Part shown: positions 27,201 through 34,268 of the stretch, one piece after another | Layout of the letters: every line of letters begins with the position of its first letter | Position numbering within the stretch: position 1 is the first letter of the stretch | Assembly (NCBI GenBank): GCA_009775375.1 | Contig: VSPO01000020.1 | Span: forward strand, 1-34,487 | DNA length: 34,487 bases | Direction of reading: 5' to 3' | From: Muribaculaceae bacterium | GTDB lineage: Bacteria > Bacteroidota > Bacteroidia > Bacteroidales > Muribaculaceae | Program-made: the position numbers and the translations under genes | The notes under the pieces: model-generated | Databases searched by the model: none | What the model was told of the DNA's origin: nothing | The model's input: the letters and a program-made list of their open reading frames with translations, nothing else

Positions 27201-28847
27201 AAGGAGGGCGACGGATCGCTGACGGTCAACAATATCAACAGCTTTACGGGCGGAACATACATCAAAGGAGGCAAGCTCGTAGCAGGCGTGTTCTCCAACC
27301 AGATAGGCACTGATCTGGGAGCTCTGTCTGACGTGGAGTCGCGCATCAACATGAGCAACGACGCCACCCTGGCCGTCAACGCCACCGGCACCCTCGGACA
27401 ACGCATAATCCTGACAGAGGGGAATGCGGCTATTGAAGTGCCTGAAAAACTTGAACTTACCACGAGCAGGAACATCGCGGGAACGGGCATCGCGCAAAAC
27501 TTGACGAAACGCGGAAAAGGCATCCTCAACCTGACGGGGGGAAGTTCCGTAAGCCGCCTGATCATCGAAGATGGCATCGTCAATGCCTCAGAGACCAACG
27601 ACAAGATTTCCACTCCATCGACTGTGGAATTCGTCAGAGGCTCGCTCTACGACCCGGCGAATATATACAGTTATAGCTCAAACCCAACGAATTATTACGT
27701 GGCCGAAGGCAACAGTGGCTCCCTTTATCTTGACACACGTTGCACTTATACCGGAAAACTGACCGGCGAAGGGTCGCTCTCCGTCTATGCCGCAGGCCCG
27801 CGCTGCGACCTGAAAGGCGACTGGTCGGGATTCCACGGCACGCTCACGGCAGGATACCTGAAACGTGGAAGCAGCTACGATCCAGATTTCAAATGGGACA
27901 ACGACAAGGGTATGCCAAACGCCACCCTCAATATCCTGAAAGACGTGGTATTCAATGCACAGGGTCGCAAAATGGCTCTCGCCAACCTGAAAGGGTCGGG
28001 CACATATCACGGCACAGGCACGCTGACCATCGGAAATGACGATGACGTCATCAACTTCTCCGGATCCTTCACCGGCAAACCGAGAATTGAGAAAACCGGC
28101 GATTGCGACCTGCGCATGACAAGGCTGATGTCGGAAATCATGGGACTTACAGTAAAGGGAGGCACGATGTCGCTGACCGCTTCCAAAGCCCCTTACAACA
28201 CCGTATTCCTTAAGGCCCCTCTGACGATTGAGGGCGACGCGAAGCTTCGAGGACGTGGTGCCGTGGCCGACATCAATGTCTCCGGCAACGGCATAATCGA
28301 ACCCGGTGTTTATTCCGATTCAAATCCGTATCATTATGGCCCGATTACCTCTACCGGCAACGTGACCGTTGACAAGGGTGCGACACTCAGCCTCTATCTG
28401 CGTGTCGCAGGTAAGAACAACGACTGCTCTTATCTTGACGTGAAGGGCAACCTTGAAATCAACGGAAATGTCAAAGTAGAGATGAATCCTGAATACGTAG
28501 CAGCTGAAGGCGACGAATTCCGCCTATGGAAAACAGGCTCATTCAGCGGAACTCCATCGATAGAGCTTCCAGAACTCGCCGAGGGCCTTGAATGGGACTT
28601 CAACGGTCTTAAGGATGCCTCCGGCGTCTTGAAGGTGGTGAAGTCTTCCGGTATTGGTATGATTGAGGGGAGTGAGACGGTGGTTTGCAAGGTGTATAAC
28701 ACTGTCGGACTGCTGATTGGAAGCGTGGAGGCTACCAAGAACGCTGCGGCTGCAGAAGCCAAACTCCAACTCGACCTCGCCCCGGGCATATACATCCTCG
28801 TCTTGGAATCCGACGGCAAATCCGAAACCCAGAAGGTGCAGTTCTGA
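24264..28847 (+). CDS. PL11-like lyase fused to autotransporter-type beta-strand repeats and a sorting-type domain
   Basis: The ATG at 24264 begins the signal peptide MNKKMMLAAVAVMAIAPGAFAQ (1527 residues); ATGs at 24249 or earlier only add charged residues. Residues about 20-620 form a divergent PL11 rhamnogalacturonan lyase module (AADVDGDGDLEIIMKYDN, FDWDGDGKAEVVFRAADG, DVDWDGRDEIVYGSMV, FQGDILGDWREEYIMRD). From about 690 to 1470 the protein has beta-helix-like repeats of the autotransporter-associated type: KLVKQGDGKLVMPEG (about 706), AKLIKEGDGSLTVNN (about 978) and LTKRGKGILNLTGGS (about 1079), each followed by a GG-x2-Y-x-G-type strand pair. The last 55 residues (VYNTVGLLIGS ... LAPGIYILVLESDG ... 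KVQF) look like a type IX secretion type-A sorting domain. It has its own promoter and a strong terminator. Confidence 0.85.
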   Translation: MNKKMMLAAVAVMAIAPGAFAQRATDVLNRGLVAMKTDKGVFCSWRITADEWDATTEYNIYRGSTKLNSTPLKVSNFIDPSGSLDATYSVKAVVNGVESEASAPAKVWEKNYTVIKPAHPSEITAGLVPNDATAADVDGDGDLEIIMKYDNAASDFHNGDNGIFTVVECLEMDGTVKWWINFGPNMGDFQNNEINIAAFDWDGDGKAEVVFRAADGTVIHQADGTTYTVGDPSINYRGNSRPEGQWFMHWGKEYLVYANGQTCQPYECIDFPLKRIEDSDNPEGILSGSNYDKLVEKEWGDGYGHRSSKYFFAAPYLDGRKPSIFLARGIYTKHKMIAYDVDPASHKLIVRWRWNDLGGTWFGQGYHNMGIADVDWDGRDEIVYGSMVIDDNGFGLSTTGLGHGDAQHCGDFDPYTHGQEIFVCNEDKPNNNFRDATTSKIYYRTVGGNDDGRANMGNFIDEYPGSEGVSSRDGALIGGASHKAIDGDTKGTVSITQNFRVFWDGDLCDESFDYSNGKNTAGAIFKPREGRIAILEGSKTNNDTKGTPCFQGDILGDWREEYIMRDADNNIRIYSTDFPTEHRIYSLWYDHQYRNAMVWQMCGYNQPPHVSFALSSFENITIPPAPLTMTGRTEVANNGTIDASFNGKHVIVCETGDMTVSAADGAAPATLTVNTPTWVEGHNNNNNITTQIFTHTISSGTFAGEMKLVKQGDGKLVMPEGIHPYSGKTEVWAGTLAINGEMPNSPIWLNRFGVLETSSLKAPKGIDMEYGAVVSLGNDTKAGSLSAGEITLGFGSIVELDAFADQTIDRIDATKLIIEKKDWTNGPEYLQPILKFKSHPAEGKSLIPDGKYLIGEIGEIDGDVKDIVLLCMEDMKKVLVYEDGKLYLNVSTYKPGKKSWSGGETALWDLDHSVTFKNLENGEDDVFVPGDEVVFDDSALTTDVVISGNLKPSSVTFSNNEKDYTLSGEGRIVGEAKLIKEGDGSLTVNNINSFTGGTYIKGGKLVAGVFSNQIGTDLGALSDVESRINMSNDATLAVNATGTLGQRIILTEGNAAIEVPEKLELTTSRNIAGTGIAQNLTKRGKGILNLTGGSSVSRLIIEDGIVNASETNDKISTPSTVEFVRGSLYDPANIYSYSSNPTNYYVAEGNSGSLYLDTRCTYTGKLTGEGSLSVYAAGPRCDLKGDWSGFHGTLTAGYLKRGSSYDPDFKWDNDKGMPNATLNILKDVVFNAQGRKMALANLKGSGTYHGTGTLTIGNDDDVINFSGSFTGKPRIEKTGDCDLRMTRLMSEIMGLTVKGGTMSLTASKAPYNTVFLKAPLTIEGDAKLRGRGAVADINVSGNGIIEPGVYSDSNPYHYGPITSTGNVTVDKGATLSLYLRVAGKNNDCSYLDVKGNLEINGNVKVEMNPEYVAAEGDEFRLWKTGSFSGTPSIELPELAEGLEWDFNGLKDASGVLKVVKSSGIGMIEGSETVVCKVYNTVGLLIGSVEATKNAAAAEAKLQLDLAPGIYILVLESDGKSETQKVQF

Positions 28848-28865
28848 TAAACTTGGCCTTAAAGG

Positions 28866-28927
28866 AAGCTCCCAATAGAAATCCCCGCACGAAACTTCGT
28901 GCGGGGATTTCTATTGGGAGCTTTTTT
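28866..28927 (+). terminator. Rho-independent terminator with 28-bp perfect stem
   Basis: Arms 28866-28893 and 28896-28923 are exact complements over 28 bases (the innermost pairs must open to form a loop), followed by six Ts. It lies 18 bp after the stop codon. It is much longer than a usual terminator stem. Confidence 0.93.
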
Positions 28928-29124
28928 GTCTTGAATTTTTTAGGCGTTAAATGTTGGTAGATAATGTAATAGCTTTTTGTCTTCTTTCCTTGTTTATAAT
29001 TGTAATAATCATAATCCTCAAAATAACATTAGATTCTTTCTGCCCGGTTGTAATTTTGCAGCGTCAACAGCAATCAGCAGATGTTCGCCATGGGAACGTC
29101 TTCTTGATTAGGTTGATAAATAAT
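28928..29124. other. Intergenic region, no gene recognised
   Basis: This is the rest of the 324-bp gap 28848-29171, between the long-stem terminator and the promoter of the ATPase gene. It is AT-rich. A 62-residue frame starting at 28951 encodes a hydrophobic stretch (LLSLFIIVIIIILKITL) and could be a small membrane protein, but it lacks a clear promoter and overlaps the region's low-complexity DNA. Confidence 0.35.
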
Positions 29125-29155
29125 TTTGAAAACCAATAATAAAACAGTAAATTTG
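29125..29155 (+). promoter_or_regulatory. Promoter of the AAA-ATPase-like gene
   Basis: TTTG (29125-29128), 19 bp, then TAAATTTG (29148-29155) is a perfect Bacteroidetes consensus; the ATG at 29172 leaves a leader of only about ten bases. Confidence 0.75.
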
Positions 29156-29171
29156 CATAAAATCTTCAATT

Positions 29172-30332
29172 ATGGAAACAATCAAATATCCGGTAGGAAT
29201 ACAGACGTTCGAAAGACTCCGTCAGGATGGCTATAAATATATCGACAAGACAGACTTGGTATGCAAGTTGGTCAATAATGCCACGTCGGTTTTCCTGTCG
29301 CGACCGCGACGCTTCGGCAAAAGCCTGCTGCTCTCAACGATAGACGCATATTTCCGGGGAAGACGCGACCTTTTCAAGGGTCTGGCGATCGATTCCCTGA
29401 CCGAGGAATGGGAGCAACACCCGGTGTTTCATCTCGACCTTAGCGGTTGCTCATACCTTGATAAAGATAGCCTCGAACTGCATATCGACATGTATCTCAC
29501 AAGATGGGAAAAAATATACGGTGACGAGAATAAAAACCGCGACATAAGCAGTCGCTTTGCCAGTCTACTCGTCTTGGCTTATGAGAAAACGGGGAAGAAG
29601 GCTGTAGTGCTGATTGACGAGTATGACAAACCGCTTCTTGATACGATCGAGGAGGAGCGCGGGGAGATACATGGCTATTTCAAGGATGTGTTGCGGGGAT
29701 TTTACGGGTGTCTGAAAAGCAGCGACCCATACCTTAGGTTCGTCATGCTGACGGGAGTTACGAAGTTCTCACAGGTCAGCATATTCAGCGGTCTTAACAA
29801 CCTCAACGACATATCGCTCGACAAAAGGTTTTCCACCATATGCGGAATCACGCCGGAGGAACTTGAAACGGAACTGTCGGAAGGGGTCGACAAGCTCGCG
29901 ACGGAAAACGGCATGAGCCGGGAGGAGACCTTGGCGGAGCTTAAGGAGCGATACGATGGTTATCATTTCGCTTCTGACCTGCGCGACGTCTACAACCCGT
30001 TCAGCATCGTAAGGGTGCTCGACAATTGTCAGTTCGGCAACTACTGGTTACAGTCGGGCAATCCCCGGTTTTTGGCGATAAAGCTGCGTGAGAAAGGTAT
30101 CGACCTGATGAGTCTCCAGAGAAGCATGGAGACGTCAGCACAGCTTCAGGACGTCGACCTGGCCATGACGAATCCCCTTCCTCTGCTTTTCCAGATGGGC
30201 TATCTGACGATAAAGGGATACGACCGCACATTCGATGAATACTCCCTCGGCTATCCCAATCGCGAAGTCAAAGAAAGCTTCCTTCGTCTCATTTCGATGA
30301 TTCAAAATGACCAACCGGAAGATATGACTTAA
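29172..30332 (+). CDS. AAA-ATPase-like protein lacking the C-terminal PD-(D/E)XK nuclease domain
   Basis: The N-terminus (YPVGIQTFERLRQDGYKYID) and the P-loop-like RPRRFGKS (44-51), Walker B VVLIDEYDKPLLD (about 145-157) and FVMLTGVTKFSQVSIFSGLN (about 193-212) identify the AAA-ATPase_like (PF09820/DUF1703) family. Its members are usually about 520-570 residues and end in a PD-(D/E)XK nuclease-like domain (PF08011). Here the protein is 386 residues and stops shortly after LGYPNREVKESF, the point where the second domain normally begins; no continuation is visible in the 90 bp downstream. It is therefore C-terminally truncated, by deletion or an early stop. The family is very common in gut Bacteroidales and of uncertain role, possibly defence or nuclease-linked. 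It has its own promoter. Confidence 0.85.
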   Translation: METIKYPVGIQTFERLRQDGYKYIDKTDLVCKLVNNATSVFLSRPRRFGKSLLLSTIDAYFRGRRDLFKGLAIDSLTEEWEQHPVFHLDLSGCSYLDKDSLELHIDMYLTRWEKIYGDENKNRDISSRFASLLVLAYEKTGKKAVVLIDEYDKPLLDTIEEERGEIHGYFKDVLRGFYGCLKSSDPYLRFVMLTGVTKFSQVSIFSGLNNLNDISLDKRFSTICGITPEELETELSEGVDKLATENGMSREETLAELKERYDGYHFASDLRDVYNPFSIVRVLDNCQFGNYWLQSGNPRFLAIKLREKGIDLMSLQRSMETSAQLQDVDLAMTNPLPLLFQMGYLTIKGYDRTFDEYSLGYPNREVKESFLRLISMIQNDQPEDMT

Positions 30333-30387
30333 CTTTCGACGAATGACGAATTTGGTCGTGCACTATGTTTATTCCGAAGATATTCAC

Positions 30388-30395
30388 TAATTTTG
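30388..30395 (+). promoter_or_regulatory. Possible -7 box for the XRE-cupin operon
   Basis: TAATTTTG matches the -7 consensus 28 bp before the ATG at 30423. I see no good -33 box at the expected distance, which would suit a promoter that needs an activator. Confidence 0.45.
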
Positions 30396-30422
30396 CACAT
30401 ATTTTAAAATAAATCGATTCCA

Positions 30423-30974
30423 ATGGACTTTATAGAACAAATAGCCGAACGAATACGAGGACTTCGTGATGCCCTCGACCTGAGCCAGCAACAGATGGCC
30501 AATGAATGTGGAGTGACAGCAGAACTTCTCACAGAGTATGAGACTGGGAAAATAGACATACCCGTCAGCTTCCTGCACAAGCTGTCGGCAGTATATGATG
30601 TTGAGCTCACGGCCCTTATGTTTGGCAGCGAGCCGAAAATGAACGCGTATTTCATCACCCGCGCCGGGAAAGGCATCAAGGTGGAACGAACGGGAGCTTA
30701 CTCATATCAGGATCTTGCAGCCGGTTTCCAGCATCGCCAGATGGCTCCCTTCATGGTGACTGTCGAACCCTCCGAATCTGAAGGACCTCTCACACTGAAC
30801 ACCCACGAAGGTCACGAATTCAACTACGTGGTGGAAGGGACGCTCGAAATCACCGTGGCGGGAAAGACCAACACCCTGCATCCCGGCGACACAATCATGT
30901 TTGATGCCCGCAAACCCCACGGCCTGCGCGCCGCCGGCGGCAAAAGGGTGAAAATGCTCGCGATTATCTCTTGA
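30423..30974 (+). CDS. XRE-family regulator with C-terminal cupin domain
   Basis: Residues 6-60 form an XRE helix-turn-helix (IRGLRDALDLSQQQMANECG, VTAELLTEYETGK). Residues about 105-183 form a cupin barrel with the metal-site pattern THEGHEFNYVVEGTLEI (His128, His131, Glu132) and PGDTIMFDARKPHGL (His166). Such HTH-cupin proteins (183 residues, normal length) bind a small ligand in the cupin and regulate nearby genes. The next gene, 30 bp downstream, is an acyl/acetyl-CoA synthetase, a frequent partner of HTH-cupin regulators, which suggests sensing of a carboxylic acid or its CoA ester. Autoregulation of this operon is likely but not shown. Confidence 0.92.
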   Translation: MDFIEQIAERIRGLRDALDLSQQQMANECGVTAELLTEYETGKIDIPVSFLHKLSAVYDVELTALMFGSEPKMNAYFITRAGKGIKVERTGAYSYQDLAAGFQHRQMAPFMVTVEPSESEGPLTLNTHEGHEFNYVVEGTLEITVAGKTNTLHPGDTIMFDARKPHGLRAAGGKRVKMLAIIS

Positions 30975-31004
30975 ATCTCCCACAATCTATCGTTTTAATA
31001 TATC

Positions 31005-32666
31005 ATGCTTGAGAAATTTCTTGTCAAAACACAATTCGAGTCTTACGACGACTTTATGGAGAACTTCCACGTCAACGTGCCGGAAAACTTCAATTTCGGT
31101 TATGACGTGGTAGATGAATGGGCAGCCACTCATCCCGACAAACCCGCCCTGCTCTGGACCAACGACAAAGGGGAGAAACGCCAGTTCACCTTTGCCGACA
31201 TAAAGCGCGAAAGCGACAAGACAGCCGCATTCCTGCAATCGCTCGGCATCGGGCGAGGCGACATGGTGATGCTCATACTGAAACGCCACTACCAGTTCTG
31301 GTTCTCCATCATAGCTCTCCACAAACTCGGAGCCACTGTCATCCCCGCTACCCATCTGCTGACGAAAAAAGATATCGTCTACCGCTGCCAGAACGCGGGA
31401 ATCAAAGCCATCATCGCCTCCGGCGACCATATAGTGACCGCCCACATCGACGAGGCAAAGCCTTCCTGTCCCACTCTGAAGGCTTTGATCTCCACCGGAC
31501 CTGTCGTGCCCGAAGGATGGTATGATTTCAATAAGGAGATTGAAAAGGCAGCTCCTTTCGTGCGTCCCGCCAACGTCAACACCAACGATGACGTCTCCCT
31601 ACTTTATTTCACGTCGGGCACTACCGGCGAACCCAAGATGGTGGCCCATGACTTCACGTATCCACTTGGACACATCATAACGGCCTCCTATTGGCACAAT
31701 CTTAATGAGGAGAGCCTTCACCTGACTCTCGCCGACACCGGCTGGGGAAAGGCCGTCTGGGGGAAACTCTACGGACAATGGATAGCCGGGGCAAACGTCT
31801 TTGTCTACGATTTCGAGAAATTCGAACCTGTCGACGTGCTTCACATGATTCAGGAGCATGGGATAACATCTTTCTGCGCCCCGCCGACCGTGTTCCGTTT
31901 CCTTATTCGAGAAGATCTCTCAAAGTTCGACATATCCACCCTCAAATATTGCACGATAGCGGGAGAGGCTCTCAATCCGAGCGTATACGAGGAATGGCTG
32001 AAACTGACGGGCATAAAATTGATGGAGGGATTCGGACAGACCGAGACCACCCTGACCGTGGCCACATATCCCTGGATTGAGCCGAAGCCGGGCTCGATGG
32101 GCAGAAAAGGTCCGGAGTATGACATCGACCTCATCACCCCCGACGGCCGTCAGGCCGAGGACGGCGAACACGGCGAAATAATCATCCGTACGCACGGACA
32201 CAAGCCACTTGGATTGTTCAAAGAATATCTCCACGACCCGGAGCTTACCTATGAGGCTTATCACGACGAGATTTATCACACCGGCGACGTGGCGTGGCGT
32301 GATGAGGATGGCTACTATTGGTTTGTCGGTAGGAAAGACGATGTCATAAAGTCGTCGGGCTACCGCATCGGCCCGTTTGAGGTGGAGAGCGCGTTGATGA
32401 CTCACCCCGCCGTGGTGGAATGTGCCATAACAGGCGTGCCCGATGAGATTCGCGGACAAGTCGTGAAAGCCACGATCGTGCTGGCCAAGGATTATCTTTC
32501 CAGAGCCGAGGAGGATGCCCAGGCACTCATCAAGGAGATCCAAGACCACGTGAAGCGCACCACGGCCCCATACAAATATCCACGAGTCGTAGAGTTTGTC
32601 AGCGAATTGCCGAAGACGATCAGCGGGAAGATCCGCCGGGTGGAAATCAGGGACAAAAAGAATTGA
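31005..32666 (+). CDS. AMP-forming acyl-CoA/acetyl-CoA synthetase
   Basis: The 553-residue protein belongs to the ANL adenylating superfamily. It has the P-loop YFTSGTTGEPKM (about 201-212), GFGQTETT (about 342-349), YHTGDVAWRDEDGYYWFVGR, the hinge GRKDDVIKSSGYRI (about 441-454) and the catalytic Lys in KTISGKIRR (about 542). It activates a carboxylic acid with ATP to an acyl-AMP and then the CoA thioester in the cytoplasm. The overall form, including LTLADTGWGKAVWGKLYGQW, resembles medium-chain/acetyl-CoA synthetases of the ACSM type. The substrate is not determinable here. It lies between the HTH-cupin regulator (30 bp) and the PL9 gene (5 bp). Confidence 0.93.
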   Translation: MLEKFLVKTQFESYDDFMENFHVNVPENFNFGYDVVDEWAATHPDKPALLWTNDKGEKRQFTFADIKRESDKTAAFLQSLGIGRGDMVMLILKRHYQFWFSIIALHKLGATVIPATHLLTKKDIVYRCQNAGIKAIIASGDHIVTAHIDEAKPSCPTLKALISTGPVVPEGWYDFNKEIEKAAPFVRPANVNTNDDVSLLYFTSGTTGEPKMVAHDFTYPLGHIITASYWHNLNEESLHLTLADTGWGKAVWGKLYGQWIAGANVFVYDFEKFEPVDVLHMIQEHGITSFCAPPTVFRFLIREDLSKFDISTLKYCTIAGEALNPSVYEEWLKLTGIKLMEGFGQTETTLTVATYPWIEPKPGSMGRKGPEYDIDLITPDGRQAEDGEHGEIIIRTHGHKPLGLFKEYLHDPELTYEAYHDEIYHTGDVAWRDEDGYYWFVGRKDDVIKSSGYRIGPFEVESALMTHPAVVECAITGVPDEIRGQVVKATIVLAKDYLSRAEEDAQALIKEIQDHVKRTTAPYKYPRVVEFVSELPKTISGKIRRVEIRDKKN

Positions 32667-32671
32667 TAGAT

Positions 32672-34114
32672 ATGAATAATTTTATATTTTCTACGATTGC
32701 AGTGGTTTTGACGGTCATTCCGATGAATGCCGCCGACATCTACGTATCGCCTTCAGGCAGCGATAAAGCTGCCGGCAGCGAACAGGCGCCGTTGCAGACA
32801 CTGAAGAAGGCCATCGAATCGGCCTCGGCCGGAACCACCATCTATCTCCGTGAGGGCACATATCGTCCTTCGCAATCCGAAATAATGCGCACCGGGGCCG
32901 AGGGTGTCTACGATTGCGTCTACAATCTTTCCAAGGCCGGAAAGAAGGGGAGTCCGATAGTGATCGCAGGCTATCCGGGGGAGAAGGCGGTCATCGACCT
33001 CTCGGACGTGAAGCCGGAAGCGCGAATAATGGGATTTTACGTCAAATCCGACTATTGGCATCTGAAAAACTTTGAAATAATCGGCATACAGGTCACCCAG
33101 ACAGGTCATACACAAAGCATCAACGTCGGCTTGTTCGGAGGAAGCAACTGCGTGATAGAGAACGTCAGTATGCACGACGGTATGGGAATCGGGGTTTATG
33201 CCACGAGAGGCAACAACAATCTTGTGCTCAACTGCGATGCCTACAACAACTACGATCCCGTGTCGGAAAACGGCAAAGGTGGCAACTGCGACGGGTTTGG
33301 ATTCCATCTCAACAAGACGACGTTCACGGGCAACGTGATACGCGGCTGTCGCGCCTGGCGCAACAGCGACGACGGCTTCGACCTTATCAACAACCACACG
33401 GCGGTAGTAATCGAGAATTGCTGGGCCTGGGAGAATGGCTACGATGCCAACAAGGTCTCGCGTGGCGACGGCACGGGATTCAAGTCGGGAGGTTTCGGCA
33501 TGGGCACGGTGAAAGCGGGGACTGTGGCCCCTCGCAACGTCGTCAGGAATTGCATTGCCTGGAGCAACAAGCAGCAGGGATTCTATGCCAACCACGACCT
33601 TGGTGGCCTCGATTTCCTTAACAACAGCGCATTCCGCAATAAAAGGAACTTCAACATGGTCAACCGCAAGTCGATTGAGGAGGCTGTTGACGTGGATGGC
33701 TACGACCATGTCCTGAAAAACAACCTTGCCTACAAGTCGACGCTTTCCGGAGCAGACTGCGTCAATATCGACACGGCACTTTGCACGGTGGAGAACAACA
33801 CATTCCTGCCCGAGATGAAGCTCTCGGACTCCGACTTTGAGAGCCTCGACGCTTCGCAGTTGCTGCGCCCGAGGAAGGAGGACGGTTCGCTGCCCGACAT
33901 CACCTTCCTGCGCCTTAAGGAAAGCAGCAAGGCGTATGATTTAAAGATAGGCTATCAATTCCCCTACGGGGATGAATCGGACGTAGATATGACCATAGCC
34001 GGAGAACCGGGCGACGATGCCGACGCGACATACTACAACCTGCAAGGCGTGGCGGTCAAGAATCCCAGCGGCGGCATATACATCCGCAACGGCAAGAAAA
34101 TCCTCATCCCCTGA
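32672..34114 (+). CDS. PL9 family pectin lyase (right-handed beta-helix)
   Basis: The ATG at 32672 gives a signal peptide (MNNFIFSTIAVVLTVIPMNA) and 480 residues; the in-frame TTG at 32663 overlapping the synthetase stop is unlikely. ADIYVSPSGSDKAAGSEQAP opens the family's beta-helix. The PL9 active-site residues are present: Asp207 (NCDGFGF), Asp233, Asp234 and Asp237 (NSDDGFDL) for calcium, and Lys271 (GTGFKSGG) as the likely base. PL9 includes pectate lyases and rhamnogalacturonan-I lyases. A C-terminal tail (YYNLQGVAVKNPSGGIYI, then RNGKKILIP) matches that of the 721-residue protein. It lies 5 bp after the synthetase gene, so it is probably in that operon. With the nearby PL11 enzymes, rhamnogalacturonan-I is the best guess for its substrate. 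Confidence 0.92.
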   Translation: MNNFIFSTIAVVLTVIPMNAADIYVSPSGSDKAAGSEQAPLQTLKKAIESASAGTTIYLREGTYRPSQSEIMRTGAEGVYDCVYNLSKAGKKGSPIVIAGYPGEKAVIDLSDVKPEARIMGFYVKSDYWHLKNFEIIGIQVTQTGHTQSINVGLFGGSNCVIENVSMHDGMGIGVYATRGNNNLVLNCDAYNNYDPVSENGKGGNCDGFGFHLNKTTFTGNVIRGCRAWRNSDDGFDLINNHTAVVIENCWAWENGYDANKVSRGDGTGFKSGGFGMGTVKAGTVAPRNVVRNCIAWSNKQQGFYANHDLGGLDFLNNSAFRNKRNFNMVNRKSIEEAVDVDGYDHVLKNNLAYKSTLSGADCVNIDTALCTVENNTFLPEMKLSDSDFESLDASQLLRPRKEDGSLPDITFLRLKESSKAYDLKIGYQFPYGDESDVDMTIAGEPGDDADATYYNLQGVAVKNPSGGIYIRNGKKILIP

Positions 34115-34142
34115 CCTGCCACTTGGAAAATGGAGGCAAGTA

Positions 34143-34193
34143 GGAGGCAAACATCAAATCGGTATTACCGACGGATGTTTGCCTCCTCTTTTC
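34143..34193 (+). terminator. Terminator after the PL9 gene
   Basis: Perfect 13-bp arms (34143-34155 and 34174-34186), with an inner CGGT/ACCG stem, are followed by a T-rich tract (TCTTTTCTTG). It ends the XRE-cupin/synthetase/PL9 transcript. Confidence 0.88.
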
Positions 34194-34268
34194 TTGTTCT
34201 TCCGATTTAGGGAATCGGTAGGCTTGTTCTTTGACTGCGGCGCGGTAATGCCTAAGGGATGCATATAG

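Noticed and set aside
32753..33709. 318-codon minus-strand frame opposite the PL9 gene
   Set aside because: PL9 catalytic residues are intact on the plus strand and the antisense product shows no domain.
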